Positions 36,164 through 47,618 of a stretch of 64,000 nt of DNA are shown piece after piece. Where the stretch lies: positions 2,542,001 to 2,606,000 of the forward strand of contig JAHRBS010000013.1 of the NCBI GenBank assembly GCA_024305745.1, written 5' to 3'. Each line of letters starts with the position of its first letter. The stretch's first letter is position 1. A program made the position numbers and the translations under genes. The notes under the pieces are model-generated. The model was not told where the DNA came from and made no database searches. It saw only the letters and a program-made list of their open reading frames with translations. This DNA is from Polyporus tsugae. Lineage: Eukaryota > Basidiomycota > Agaricomycetes > Polyporales > Polyporaceae.

Positions 36164-37778
36164 ATGCAAACGACCACAGTTTGGAGGCCGCGAGGTCTTC
36201 CGGACCTCAATTTCGACATACTCCTTCAGATTATATCTCTTCTAACACCCCGTGACGTAGCTCATCTTACCCGCACTTGCCACGCTCTTCGGCGAGCCCT
36301 TTCAGCAGAACTCCCCCGCGAGGGTGTTACCCTGGAAGGGCGACATCTGACCTCCCTCCTTGCGTTCACTAATGTCAAACATGGAAAGGACCGACTGTCT
36401 TACTTCCAAGAACTCGTCCTGCCCGGATCGACCTACGAGACAATATCAAGTGGAGATCAGGCCATGTCTTTGAAGGACGTCAAACGGGCATTGTCAATCA
36501 TCCTCCTTGCCGCAAGCAACCTCGAGTCCCTCTCTATTCTGGACTTGGACGCGTTTTCATTCCCTCCCAGGGAGCTCAAGACGATTCTCGACTCGCTCCC
36601 GCGTCTCCGAGAACTAGAAATGTCCGGTATCCAGAAGAAATACGAAGGAGTCCTGGTGGACGTCCTTCCGCGACTCCGTACACTGGGGCTCGACTTCCTC
36701 GAAGAGGGCAATCCAAACGTATTCCTCAAGGCCCGCAAAATCGACCTTCAGGCGGTGACGCTCTACAACGCTACGCTCAAAGGCGTATCCTTGTCGCTTC
36801 CCTCCGTGCAGACCTTGCGCGCCTGCCCCGCAAACTTCCCGAGCGACGTCGACGCCCTCACGCGCATATTCCCCAACGTCAAGGACCTCACCATTGATTT
36901 CTCCCGCAACTTCGCTCGTCTGGACCCCGAGTATCGGAAGGACTTGCGCAGGCACCACGTTGGCGTGGCGTCGCTGGCGTGGACCGACCCCTACGTGAAG
37001 AGCTGGCGTGATCGTCTCCTCGGCCGACCGCAAAGGAAGGCCGACGCATGGCCGCACATCCAGAGCTTGCGAGCCGCGGGGATAGGAAAGGAGGAAATAG
37101 GGTGGCTCGGCTTGACGTGCCAAGTGCCCCGCATGGAGGTGTGCAGCTGGCACATGGCACACACCCAACTGGCCGGCATACTGAGCGAGCTGCGTCCGAG
37201 CTGCTTGGTCTTCCATCCAGGCACGTTTCATGGGCATTGGGTCAACAGGTGGTACGGATGGGATCTGCTGCTCGCCCTCCAGGCCGCGCCCTCTGTTACC
37301 CGGCTCGCGATGATTCTGTGTAAGGACACGATCGGCTTCGTTTCAAGAAGTTCCCGCAACGCCCGGTGGTTGGTACGTCCAATTTGGCGGGGATTTCCCA
37401 TTTGTCAGATCATTATTAACGTTTTTCGCTTTGTAGGAGACCTTTTGCTCATATCTGGGGAAGTCTTCCGTTTCCTCCCTCCTGCTCCGACTTCAGTTTA
37501 ATGGTCCTACCAGCAAACACATTTCCGACCAGCTCGAGACCTGGCGGGCAGCCATGTTAGACAAGATCCCTTCGTTGCGGGTCTTCCTTTTCCAAATCGA
37601 GGATCACGTGCATCTAGGCTGGATGAAGAAGGCAGGCGGGTGGGTGGAAATGAGGGATGATGAGGCCCGCAAACTCATCGCATCGGAGAAGATTTGTCCT
37701 GCATCCATCGAGCCATGTGAACAGTGCGAGAGGTGCGCCCCGGATGTCCTCGCGTCCCATCACACTCACGGATTCTAA
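36164..37778 (+). CDS. F-box protein A (paralogue of F-box B at 42.4-44.1 kb)
   Basis: Two exons (36164-37372, 37437-37778) give about 516 residues. An N-terminal F-box-like segment reads LPDLNFDILLQIISLLTPRD followed by LTRTCHALRRAL. After it come leucine-rich, LRR-like strands (LESLSILDLDAF, LRELEMSGIQ, LRTLGLDFLEE, VQTLRACPANFP). The C-terminal exon ends with CPASIEPCEQCERC, a cysteine-rich cluster. F-box proteins recruit substrates to SCF ubiquitin ligases through Skp1; the target is unknown. It is about three-quarters identical by eye to the gene at 42.4-44.1 kb on the other strand, with the intron at the same place (after a WL). Its stop lies only 84 bp from that of the convergent RUS1-family gene. 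Confidence 0.75.
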
Positions 37779-37861
37779 TCTCTATCAGTTCTAGCACATA
37801 GTTAACTACCGACTGTACTATCTAGTGAATCTCCTACTGAAGTCTAGCCATAGTCATGCGC

Positions 37862-39824
37862 TCACCCTGACCCCTCTGCCCCAACCAACTCAACCGACAA
37901 TGCCACAGGAGAACCACCAACCAGAGCGCCCTCGTCGACCTTCCAGCCAGCCGCCTTCGCGGCGTCCACGAAGCCCGGAAATATGCGCGAGATGCTCTCC
38001 AGCGCTGCGCGAACCGCTCCAAGCCGGGCCTCGAACCCGGACGGCGGCTTGCCCCCGCACATCCACGCGACTTCGTGGGCACACGTCCACGCCTTGAGGT
38101 GGTCGCGCGCGTGATGTCCCTCCTTGAAGCTGACGAGGATATGCAATGGGGCAACGGGCGATGCCGGTGCGATAGAGATAATGTACTTCTCCTCGGCGAA
38201 GCTTCGTAAGAGCGCGACGACCTCCGCGTCGCCGAGTGCTTCGTGCCGAGGACGAGGCTTGAAGCTGTGCAGCCATGAATCGGAGGCGATGCTCGGGTCT
38301 CTCAGCAGCGCAAAGGGCACGCCGAGAGTGACTCGGGCGCGGGGAAGAGTACCCCCGCAGTCTATCCACGACGAGTCTGTGAAGATCTTCTCGTGACGAG
38401 AGACTGCGGCGTATGTGGGGACCTCTGTCTTGGGGGTGGGTCTTCCATCGGCTATAATGCACCGTCAGCAAACGGCTTCCAACACGTCTTTCGGAATCAA
38501 CACGTACAGTCAAGCGTGGAGCGGTAGAGGCGCCACGCGATGCTGGCCCGCTGCCTGTTGAAGTACCGCATGGATATGACGCGCACTGCCATGGCGTTGA
38601 ACGCGAGATGGAAGAAGATCAAGCCGAAGAGAACAGCGTACGTCGCCCGCGCACTATGCACGTAGTGCACGACGACAGATCCGCACTGCCAGTACATTTG
38701 AGTCCACGCCACAGATTCCGTTTGTCAGTATCAAGAACACTACGACGCAGGTCAGCGGGTCACACGTACGAGCATGCCGAGGAGGGCGAGGACAGTTTCC
38801 TTGCTCCCGTCCTTGGCACTCAGATCCCCAACGTCGCCCGGTCGCTGGCCATCGGTGGCGAAGTGGACGGTCAGCGCGGCCTTTGAGCCGCCTGCCACGG
38901 CGCCGCAGAGCGCACGGAACGCGCCGCTGAGACACAATGCCACGACGCGGAGGGACGAGTTGGTCCCCGGCTTCACGAAGGGGTATTGCGCAGATAGGGC
39001 GACAAATGCAAGGTACGGGGAGAGGGTATCCGAGATGATGGCGGCGTCGTTGAGGATATCTGCAAGGAGGCGGTACATCTTGGCTTCGGGGGTGAGGGAG
39101 GTCCCGAGGTAGTAGCCTCCAACGATTGCTGGCGGGGCACGAAAATGTTAGAGTCACAATGTGCGCAGGTGGGAGGGGGTCTGTCGCTTACTCGTCAGCC
39201 TGCTGCAGACGTCTTGAAGAACAGTCAGGAGGATGGCGTTCGTCGCGGACGCGGACGCGTCTCCGACGCCATGACCTGTCGCGTGAGCGTCGTTACACCA
39301 TGCAACCATCCCCGCACAGTCGAGGGGTGCACGCACCTTGCAGCACTGCTCTCGAAGCGAAGAGCGACGCGAGCGAACTGCAGAACGCCTGCAGTGCGTT
39401 GTATATCTGGTATCTGGCATGAAGTTTTCTCGGTCCGAACACACGATCGAGAGAAGTGGCACACGCACTCCAAATAATCTGCCCATAATCCATTCAGACA
39501 AAGCCGGAGAAGAAAAATACAGCGCAGTGATGTCTAGTACTAGTACTCACCTTCTGATACGGTCGTAGGGTATCCTTGAGGGAGGAAAACCTCACTCAAG
39601 AACTGCCGCCAGCTGGGCCGCGTCGACGTCGACGTGCGCAGTGTCCGAGGCACCTAAAATCCCAGCCCCATGTCAGTTTGCGGATGAGCATACGCTGAGG
39701 ATCGCATCACCTCGAGGTTCTTCTTACTATCCCCCGCCTGGCATACAACCTTGTCACCATCGGTATATAGCGCAGTCAGGCGTCCAGAAACATCCTTCTC
39801 GCGCACGACGAACGCACTCAGCAT
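37862..39824 (-). CDS. RUS1 (root UVB-sensitive/DUF647) family protein
   Basis: About eight exons run from a start at 39824 (MLSAFVVREKDVSGRL) to the stop at 37862-37864. Family blocks appear in order: FLPQGYPTTVSEDYLEYQIYNALQAFCSSLA, VGVGDASASATNAILL, then RLLADILNDAAIISDTLSP, CGAVAGGSKAALTVHFA and DLSAKDGSKETVLALLGML. A C-terminal, more variable domain (KYIISIAPASPVAPLHILVSF) follows. In plants RUS1/RUS2 are linked to vitamin B6 homeostasis and auxin transport. Fungal members are of unknown role. The glycine/alanine-rich hydrophobic blocks indicate an integral or membrane-associated protein. The start was chosen as the first ATG before the conserved region; the first intron separates it from VPRTLRTSTSTRPSW. 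Confidence 0.8.
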
Positions 39825-40479
39825 CGTCCACCAGTACGTACTACAGTCGACCAGTGTTGATTTAAAGCTTGAGCAATGGACTGTCTACGTCGATTTGCTA
39901 CGCGCACTCGATCCCGTACGGTCAAGCGGGTGGCGGTTGCCTTGAAGGCTCGAGCTCAAGCGCTCAAGCTGCAGCTGCAGGCCGGCCCTCATTATGTTAC
40001 CGCTCCGTTCCGCTCCGATTCTCACGATCCTATTGGGCCGGCGAGGTATTAGTGTACCTGAGCTATTTTCCATAGCGTAGTCGGTTCTATGCCATCTGTT
40101 CTCTGTTCACTGAGGCCTGAGGCCTGAGGCTGCAGCGATGGCAGGATGAGCGCCCGTCGTGAGATTGGACTTGTGGCACAAGGGCCGCGCTCTCTTTGCC
40201 CCTCTTGCAACGCACTCCTGTAACTTATCCCTTCGACTCCGCCAAACTACGTCATCAGCCCTCCCAAGCATATAGGGCCCTTCCATGTACTCCGTAGCCT
40301 CCTGGGCTCAACGTCCATCTCACGCCCTCATTCCTCGCTCGACCTCTCGGCATTCGTCAGGCAATTGGACACCCAAAGCTTCATTCTGAAAGGTCCCGAA
40401 CAGCGCCGATCTACTTCAGAACTTCCAGGTTTTACTGCGTAAGCTACTCTCCGTTTTGACTGTGTGTCCAAACTGAACT
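39825..40479. other. Intergenic between RUS1-family and tyrosinase-domain genes
   Basis: No tyrosinase catalytic domain, other gene or RNA is recognised in either strand here, which is why the downstream tyrosinase gene is called truncated. Confidence 0.45.
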
Positions 40480-40599
40480 GTGGTCGCATACTTAGCTCTA
40501 TTTCCTTTCCCCGACACCCACAGCACAAACTGGACGTCGCGCCGCAGCACGAACACAGCTCACTTACAGTACAACCACCCCGAATTTGACAGCCTCGAA

Positions 40600-41216
40600 A
40601 TGAACGTCCGGGACGCGGTGCAGACTGACCAAACTGCGACCGACGCAACGGCCACGACTGTCGTCCCCACCTATAACTGGCTTTGGTCCGCACGCGTGCG
40701 CGTCAAGAAGTCCGAGCTCGATGGCAACTTCTTTGTGTTCATCTTCCTGGGGAGCGTGCCCGAGGACTCGAGAGAGTGGACCAACGCGCCCTCGTACGTC
40801 GGCGCATTCGGCACATACGGGCTCGGGCGGGGCTGGAACGTCCAGGCCACGGCCGCAGTCGTCACGGAGGGTTCCGTGCATCTCAACCACGCGCTCGCCA
40901 GGAACTACGGCGTACGTACGTTTGACCCCGAAGACGTGACGCCGTGCCTCAAGGACCACCTCGATTGGCGTATTCAGATGGTGAGTGTTGTAGTTCTGTC
41001 GACGGAAGTACGAAAGACTCTGGCCAGGCTGATGCTGGATGTTTGCCACAGGTAGACGGAACGCCCGTTCCCGTCGAGAAACTGCCCTCTCTTGAAGTGG
41101 CGGTCATCGCCGTCCAGCTGGCGATGCGTGTTGGGGAGGTGCTGCCCGTCGTCGGCGAGGCCGTGCTTCACCGGGACATCACCTCCGGTCGCCTCGGGGG
41201 CGCTCATCCCAAATAA
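40600..41216 (+). pseudogene. Orphan tyrosinase C-terminal domain (5'-truncated tyrosinase)
   Basis: The open frame, which also extends upstream of 40600 without an ATG to about 40480, reads YNHPEFDSLEMNVRDAV. This matches the segment linking the catalytic core of fungal tyrosinases to their C-terminal domain. That domain follows: YNWLWSARVRVKKSELDG, FFVFIFLGSVPEDSREW, YVGAFG, GSVHLNHALARN and FDPEDVTPCLKDHLDWRIQM. After a phase-0 intron (40981-41052) come VDGTPVPVEKLPSLEV and VLHRDITSGRLGGAHPK. In intact enzymes this domain covers the active site until proteolysis. The six copper-binding histidines and the whole catalytic domain are absent. No stop or frameshift interrupts the fragment, so it could still be expressed from the ATG at 40600; otherwise it is a truncated relic. 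Confidence 0.75.
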
Positions 41217-42434
41217 GGATGTTATGGCGGCGTTTTCAAGCAAAGATGTTCATGTGACCCTCTTATACTGTAACAGACTACTATTACTAAGGCGTTGTGG
41301 ACTCGTGTTCATTGAACACGTTCAGGCTCAAGCGCTCAAGGCCAGCCCGGTCCCCTACCAAACTACCTCCAAGCACCGCAGTGTCCCGTCCCCTTGACCC
41401 CTGACCAACTCAACGCTGTCAATGGCTACGTCCACGCGTCGACCTTGAAGCTTTCCTCGGCGAGTGGCTTGCCCGCACCCAAGCGGATTCAGCAGGCTGT
41501 TCGTGGATCCCTTCAGGCCATTCCCGACCTCCAGATTCTCCCCCATTCGGACCCGACTCCGTTAACACACACGCCATGGATAGTGCAGTTAAGATCCACA
41601 ACAGCATGAGCGGCACCTCTGCCAGTGTCAACGGTGTCGTTGAGCAGCCTCCAGTCGACTCGGAGGTCGCCAGAGCGCCTCCCTAGCCGGTCAAGGAGGA
41701 TGGAGTCGAGGTCGTCACCACCTGAAGCGCACCCCGAATTTCTGCCTTGCGACGCGGATGCAATCTCACGTTATCATCCCTCTAATCATGCCCGTCGGCG
41801 TCAACTCGTAGCGGAGGAGTTCAACATTTTTAGTGGAGGAAAGTCTCTTACGATCGGTTTGGATTGGTTTTGCCTCGATGGTATGGCTAAGTAGTAAGTG
41901 CGGTAAAGGACACGGACGTGTGTTCGCGTCTCATCCCGCGCCGCCTTACCGTCACCCAATGTTGTACAGCAAGACTCGTACACCTGCGCACCCGCGCTAT
42001 ATATATTTATGTCGAGGCGTTGCGTTCGCGCTTGACCAAGTGTCGAGTGTCGGACTAAACTAACAGACGTCGACATCAGCAGTGCATGCCCTGCCCTAGT
42101 TGGTCATGCTTACTCAGTGTTTGGACATTTCATTTGGCCCCTTAGCCACAGTGTTAATCGGAACTTCGACCAACACATAGTACGTCGTGGTCACTCAGGC
42201 CAGCAGGTTACAAAAGCGGCGAAACTCACGTCATGCGGACAAGCTGCCACGTGGCAGGCCTAAGAGGAGTGGAGGACACCACTGGAGGGTGGCTCGGGGG
42301 ACGGCTTATCCCATAGGGTTGACAGATTCGGTTGAGGGGAAAGGGGGTAGGTTGGACGGATAACAGTGACTAGCCCCGAATATAGGACATCGACTACTAT
42401 AGTCGCGGATCGTGTGCACTAGATTCGATAGAGG
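41217..42434. other. Region without an assignable gene, containing one coding-like fragment
   Basis: Between about 41317 and 41610 one plus-strand frame is open and has a protein-like composition (GPLPNYLQAPQCPVPLTPDQ, then AVNGYVHASTLKLSSASG). No start, family or continuation was found. The remainder, to the end of F-box gene B, shows nothing recognisable. Confidence 0.35.
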
Positions 42435-44060
42435 TCAGAATTCGTGGATGCGAAGGGACGCGGAGAAATTGGAGGCGTACCTTTCGCATTGGTCACAGGG
42501 CTCGATGGATGCAGGACAAATATTCTCGGAAGCAACGAGTTGGCGCGTCTCGTCTTCCGTCATTTCCTTCCAACGCCCCTCGGCGCGTTCCTTCTTCGCC
42601 CAGCCTAGAGGCACGCGATTTTGGACTTGGCAAAGCAAGACTCGCAACGAAGGTATCTTGTTTGACATGGCGGCACGCCAGGTCTCAAGCTGGTCGGAAA
42701 GTTCTTTGCTGGCAGGACAATCAAAGGCAAGTCGGACCAGGAGGCAGGAAACGGAAGATGTCCCCAGATACACGCAAAATGTCTCCTGCAGTGGGAAAGA
42801 CCGTCAGTACGTTGACGAACAGGAAGGCTATCACGCGATTCGACGCACCAACCACGCGGCATCGGATAAGTAGCCCATCGCCGGCGGACACAGTATGACT
42901 GCCAGCCGAGTGACGGCGGGGGCGGACTTGAGGGCGAGGAGCAGACCCCATCCATTCGTCGGATGGCCGTACAATAGAGTATGGTGCGTGCCCGGATGGA
43001 GGACCAAGCAGCGCACGTGCAGCTCGTTTAGCATGCAGGCGAGCTGTGTGGTCTTCATCCGCCAGGAGCACACCTCCAAGCGCGGCACTTCGCACGTCAA
43101 GCCCAACCAGACCAGTTTCCCCAACCCCAGCCCCACCGCGCGGAGGCTCTGAACGTGCGGCCATGCGTCGGCCTTCCTTTGGGGCCGGGTTAGTAGGCGG
43201 TCGCGCACTTCTTGCACGGGGGCATGGGTGGGATCGGCCCACTCTATACCACAGTAGCGGATGTGCCTGCGCAGGCCCTTCAGGTACTCGGTATCCAGTG
43301 AACCGTAGTCGCGAGGGAAGTCGACGATGACGTCTTTGACGTTGGGGAATACGCGTATAAATGCGTCAATGTCGCGAGGGAGGTTCGCTGGGCAGGCGCG
43401 CAAGGTGTGCACGGCGGGGAACGACATGGACGTATCCTTAAACACGGCGTTGTAGAGCGTCACCTCCCGAAGGCCATCGCTTTGGCGGGCTTTGAGGAAC
43501 GCGCTGACATCGCTCTCTTCAAGGAAATCGAGGCTTAGTGTGCGGAGATGAGGAAGGACATCTACTAGAACCCCCTGGTACTTCTTCTGGATGCCAGACA
43601 TCTCTAGTTCTCGGAGACGCGGGAGCGAGTCAAGGATCGCCTTGAGCTCCTTGGGAGGGAATGAAAACGCGTCCAAGTCCAGAATGGAGAGAGACTGGAG
43701 GTTGCTTGCGGCGAGTAGGATTATTGACAATGCTCGCTTTACGTCCTTCAAAGACATGGCTTGATCTCCGCTTGGCATAGAGGTGTCGTATGTTGTTCCG
43801 GGGAGCACGAGTTCTTGGAAGTAAGACAGTCGGTCCTTTCCATGTTTGACATTAGTGAACGCAAGGAAGGAAGTCAGATGTCGCCCTTCCAGGGTGACAC
43901 CCTCGCGGGGGAGTTCTGCTGAAAGGGCTCGCCGAAGAGTGTGGCAAGTGCGGGTAAGATGAGCCACGTCACGGGGTGTCAGAAGAGATACAATCTGAAG
44001 GAGTATGTCGAAATTGAGGTCGGGAAGGCCTCGCGGCCTCCAAAGTGTGATCGTTTGCAT
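42435..44060 (-). CDS. F-box protein B (inverted paralogue of F-box A)
   Basis: Exons 44060-42849 and 42785-42435 give about 520 residues. The F-box-like start LPDLNFDILLQIVSLLTPRD and the LRR-like series (LQSLSILDLDAF, LRELEMSGIQKKYQG, LRTLSLDFLEES) align along their whole length with F-box gene A on the other strand. The WL intron junction and the C-terminal CPASIEPCDQCERY are shared as well. The second cysteine of the last cluster is replaced by Tyr. Similarity continues into the 5' flank (GGCGTTTCT, then CCACCACCATC before the start), so the duplication included the proximal promoter. It is probably an SCF substrate adaptor with an unknown target. The frame is intact, so both copies look functional. 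Confidence 0.75.
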
Positions 44061-44454
44061 CCTGTTGTCTGCGATGGTGGTGGTTAGAACAAAGCCAGAG
44101 AAACGCCACCGCCGTGTCCTCGTGCCAGAATAAGCGCTAGAGGCTTTCGACCTGTAGATCCACCGCGGTCATGATCTAATCAATATTTTATTTTCTTCTA
44201 ATGTTTATCTCGTGCGTCGTGTCTTTGGGCCGTGGGGGTTCTTCCCACTATGTGCAATGTGTGTTGTCACTGGCATTACCGCTGGTACACGTATCTGGCG
44301 GGCACTTGGGAAGTCGTCTGGCGTCTGAAAGGTCTCCTGGTGCGTCGTTGAACCAGACTTCACTGATTGAGCAAGATTATTTATATGAGTGGCACACAAC
44401 ATCAGCAAGTCCGAAAGCAGCGCGACGTCTCTTCAAAACATGCAAAGGGCTAGC

Positions 44455-45856
44455 CTACTCCGTCTTGGGTTTTGGACTTGAGGGGCTCCCAGGAGCGACG
44501 CCTGCCTTCAGGGCGGCAACATGGTGCTGCCTCTTCTCGAGATCTGAGACGAGGCTCAACTCAGCTTACCACCATAAACTGATACACGAACGGAATGCTT
44601 ACCGTGAGCCCACATGGCCGCGCCGATGCGGTTCGAGACCGAGAATATAAGCCCAATGATGGGGATACGCTCCGCGAGTGCGGCGGTGAATCCAAAGACT
44701 GTCACACAAACAAGATGAGCCGAGAAGTGTCGTGGACATATGTGCGCGCATACCTCGGTAGTCCCACTTGCGCTCCTCGATGAAAACTGCAACCTGGTCT
44801 TTGGTCATGCTCTTCGCTTTGTAGTACTATTAACGATGGAAGCGATCAGGCCACAGGTCCGAACATGCAAGAGACGAAGGGGACATACGGGCTCATGCAA
44901 GTAACGTGCCGTACCAAGAGCGCGGAACGCCGCGGCGATGACCATGCCCGCGAACGGGAGGAAGTTCAGTGGGATGGAGATCACTAGCAACGCATACAGT
45001 CGCGCCATCAGCTATCGACGCCCCATCCCGCAACCGATCTTGCTAGAGAACTCACGTCGTGCGACCATGCTGCCGAGGGGGCCGCTCAGGAGGAACGAGA
45101 AACGCCACTTTGGCGGGACGGAAGGCGGGTTGTCCCACTCCTCGACGTACGGTTGCCACCAGTCGGCGCCCTTCCCACGAGACTGGATGGTCTGTTCGTA
45201 TGCGCGTTCGCGCGCGATACGGATGTTGCGGGAGAGGAAGAAGTAGATAATGCTTGAGATCTGGGTGGAGAGGAAGAAGAGTGTGGCATCTGTTCATACA
45301 CGCCCAGCGCATTCAGCAGAAGGAGGCGCACTCAGGGATATGGGAGGACGTACAGGTTGGGATGTCGAAGGGCAGCTGGAAGCCAAAGATGGCCTCCCTC
45401 GAGAGGCCCGTCACGCGAGGAGAGCTTTGCGCCAAACTTCAACCACCAGGACTAGCAGGCGGCCCATCACACAGAGAGGGGGAACTCACTTGACGAGGAA
45501 GTACTCCACGAACACCTTCTGGACCTTGTACGTCCCCGCCGCCTTGGAGACATGAGTACACACTCTCGTTCCCGGGTTAGCATCCGGACCGTGCTCACCC
45601 AAACAAGACCAACAGCAGCACCCCTCATGAACCCGTGCTTGCACTTGTTCCATGCAGGAACCCTCAACTTAGGATCGCTGAGGAGCCTGTAGAAGCCGAC
45701 CACAACATACGACGGTGGAAATTGCAGTCGGTGAGCAGCACGTCGCAGGTTGGCTGGGATGTTCTCGCCCGCTGCATGAGGTGAAGGACTGGGAGTGCCG
45801 CTTTTGTATTCGCCAGGAAGGATTTCATTGTCTGCAGAGGCCGCTGGGATCGACAT
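44455..45856 (-). CDS. EI24/LDS (Rrt8-like) family membrane protein
   Basis: About seven exons run from ATG 45856 (MSIPAASADNEILPGEYKSG) to a TAG at 44455-44457 (tail SSPKPKTE). Readable pieces include NKCKHGFMRGAAVGLVW, AAGTYKVQKVFVEYFLVK, FLSTQISSIIYFFLSRNIRI, WRFSFLLSGPLGSMVA, ISIPLNFLPFAGMVIAAAFR, RYLHEPVC and finally AALAERIPIIGLIFSVSNRI followed by GAAMWAHDLEKRQ. The last block, a hydrophobic ERIPI..FS.SN..GAA.WA.D.E pattern, fits the yeast Lds1/Lds2/Rrt8 group and the EI24 superfamily. Those are multi-pass proteins tied to lipid droplets and spore-wall formation. The role here is inferred from that distant similarity. Confidence 0.6.
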
Positions 45857-46283
45857 GACGAGATGAAGATGGATAAATGCGGGAGAAGGGCGACGAAGGC
45901 AAAGGTTAATAGTAAATAGCTTCTGGTGCTCCCCTGTTGGCAAACCCGCCGTCCCGGACGACTGCGGCGGAGCGCCCATGACAGTGGCAGTGTTTCCGGC
46001 TCATCGCTCGACGCTCAGGCTGAGGATAAGGATGCGCTGATGGAACTACGCGGGCAGATGAGGATAAAGAGGAAAATATTGATTTATACAGTTCTACGGC
46101 ACTTCTGGAGCTCGTGGGCATCGGGACCAACAGAGAGATCGTTCGTTATATGACTACAAGCCTCCACCAGCATCATCATCCGAACCGTCTCCGAGTCGTC
46201 AATAAACAAGGGGCATGCGGAGTCCTGGACGTCGACATCGATGTTATGTGTGTGTGCGGGATGTCCTTGCAATGGCCAACCGC
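45857..46283. other. Intergenic between LDS-like gene and cofilin
   Basis: No coding sequence recognised; it should hold the LDS-like gene promoter and the cofilin 3' UTR. Confidence 0.4.
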
Positions 46284-47219
46284 TCAGTTGCCTCGCGAGA
46301 CCTTGTCGAGCACTGTGGTCGGCGCGTGGCATTTGACGTTGAGTTTAAGGTGCGGATCGCCACACATCCACCATCGTGCATAACGTAACGACGCGGGGCA
46401 GGGAAAGCGAAGGAGAACCCGAGAAGCGAGACACGGTCAGCGTTTGCAATGCAGATACGACGAGACGCGCGACGCACCACTCTCATATGCGACCTCGCTG
46501 AAGTCCGTTCCCTGGATCTCGGCGGCGATACCGACCAGGGAGCGTCGAAGCGCCTCCTTCGACGACGCGAACAACATCTTCTGCTTCACCTTGGAGTCGT
46601 CGGGCGACCTGATCGGCGCGATCGCGCGCGTCGCGTAGATAACGTTAGCGAACTCTGCCCGTCTCCCGAGCCCCGCCCCTCCGTCCTTCACCGCGTGCGG
46701 CAAGCATCCGCATGCGGGAGCACCGGGAATCGAATAGCGATACGTCTTGTGGACTGCACCCTGTCTAATCCAGGACGGTGCGTTGTGGCAGACAGCCGCG
46801 CACACGCAAGACGGATGGGGGAGGGAGGAGCAGAAACGCCGAGAACTTACCAGGAGTAGAACGTAATTTTGGACCGCTTTCCGCCATCATCCTTCTCATA
46901 GTCAAAGTCGTACACGGCCCACCGGCACTCGGTCTCGGGGAGGTCCGCAACGAAGGCGTCGTACGTGGAGTTCGGCTCCGCCTTCTTCTCGACGATGATC
47001 TCCGTGAAGTCTTTGTTGAGCGTGAAGATGATGTACTTGGCCTTCTTGCCCAGCTTCAGCTCCTGGTACGCCGAGAGGCAATCTGGGTTCACGCCGACGC
47101 CGGAGGCCTTCGGGGACGAGGGTGGATTGGGGGAGAAGGATGCGGATCAATCAGCGCGCCGTGAGCAGGAGAAAGGGGCATGGCGCGGGGCGTATGGCGG
47201 GATATGAGCAACGTACCAT
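46284..47219 (-). CDS. COF1: Cofilin (ADF-H domain actin-severing protein)
   Basis: Four exons encode about 138 residues. Exon 1 is only the ATG (47219-47217), followed by an intron that ends at the exon starting 47107 ([20 protein letters not shown]). The ADF homology domain is complete: [51 protein letters not shown], then [16 protein letters not shown] and [20 protein letters not shown]. The long actin-binding helix and the N-terminal Ser region are present. Cofilin binds and severs ADP-actin filaments and drives actin turnover. The stop is at 46284-46286 after a 173-nt final intron. Length and sequence are typical of fungal cofilins. Confidence 0.93.
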
Positions 47220-47618
47220 GGTTGTGGGGTGTGTGTATGGGAGGCGGTATGTAGAGGAGGAGCGGAGCCTTGGATGGAGGAGGCGAGGATGAGAGAGTGG
47301 TATATATCACGATGAGCGACAACGGCGATTGCCGCGCTCCGATTGGGCGAGGCGGTGGCCAGTGCACTCGACCTCTATTCTCTACTCATCCTTGCACATC
47401 TACGCGTCTGCAATGATATATACATATAGAAGCGATAGTAGATACACTATTCTATTATTCATTACTGGCGGCGTGCGTCCGTGATGCAGGGGAGTGTCAA
47501 TTAATGGCCAAAGGTAGAGCGGCTGAAAGCAGGTGATAATGCGAGACAAAGAGCGCTGTATGAGTATGTGCCGAAAACATGACATTTGCATATGTGAATG
47601 CGCGCAGTAGGGGCAGTG
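47220..47618. other. Intergenic between cofilin and alpha-actinin
   Basis: CT-rich in the cofilin sense direction just upstream of 47219 (about 47230-47300), consistent with a fungal core promoter. No gene is seen. Confidence 0.4.
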
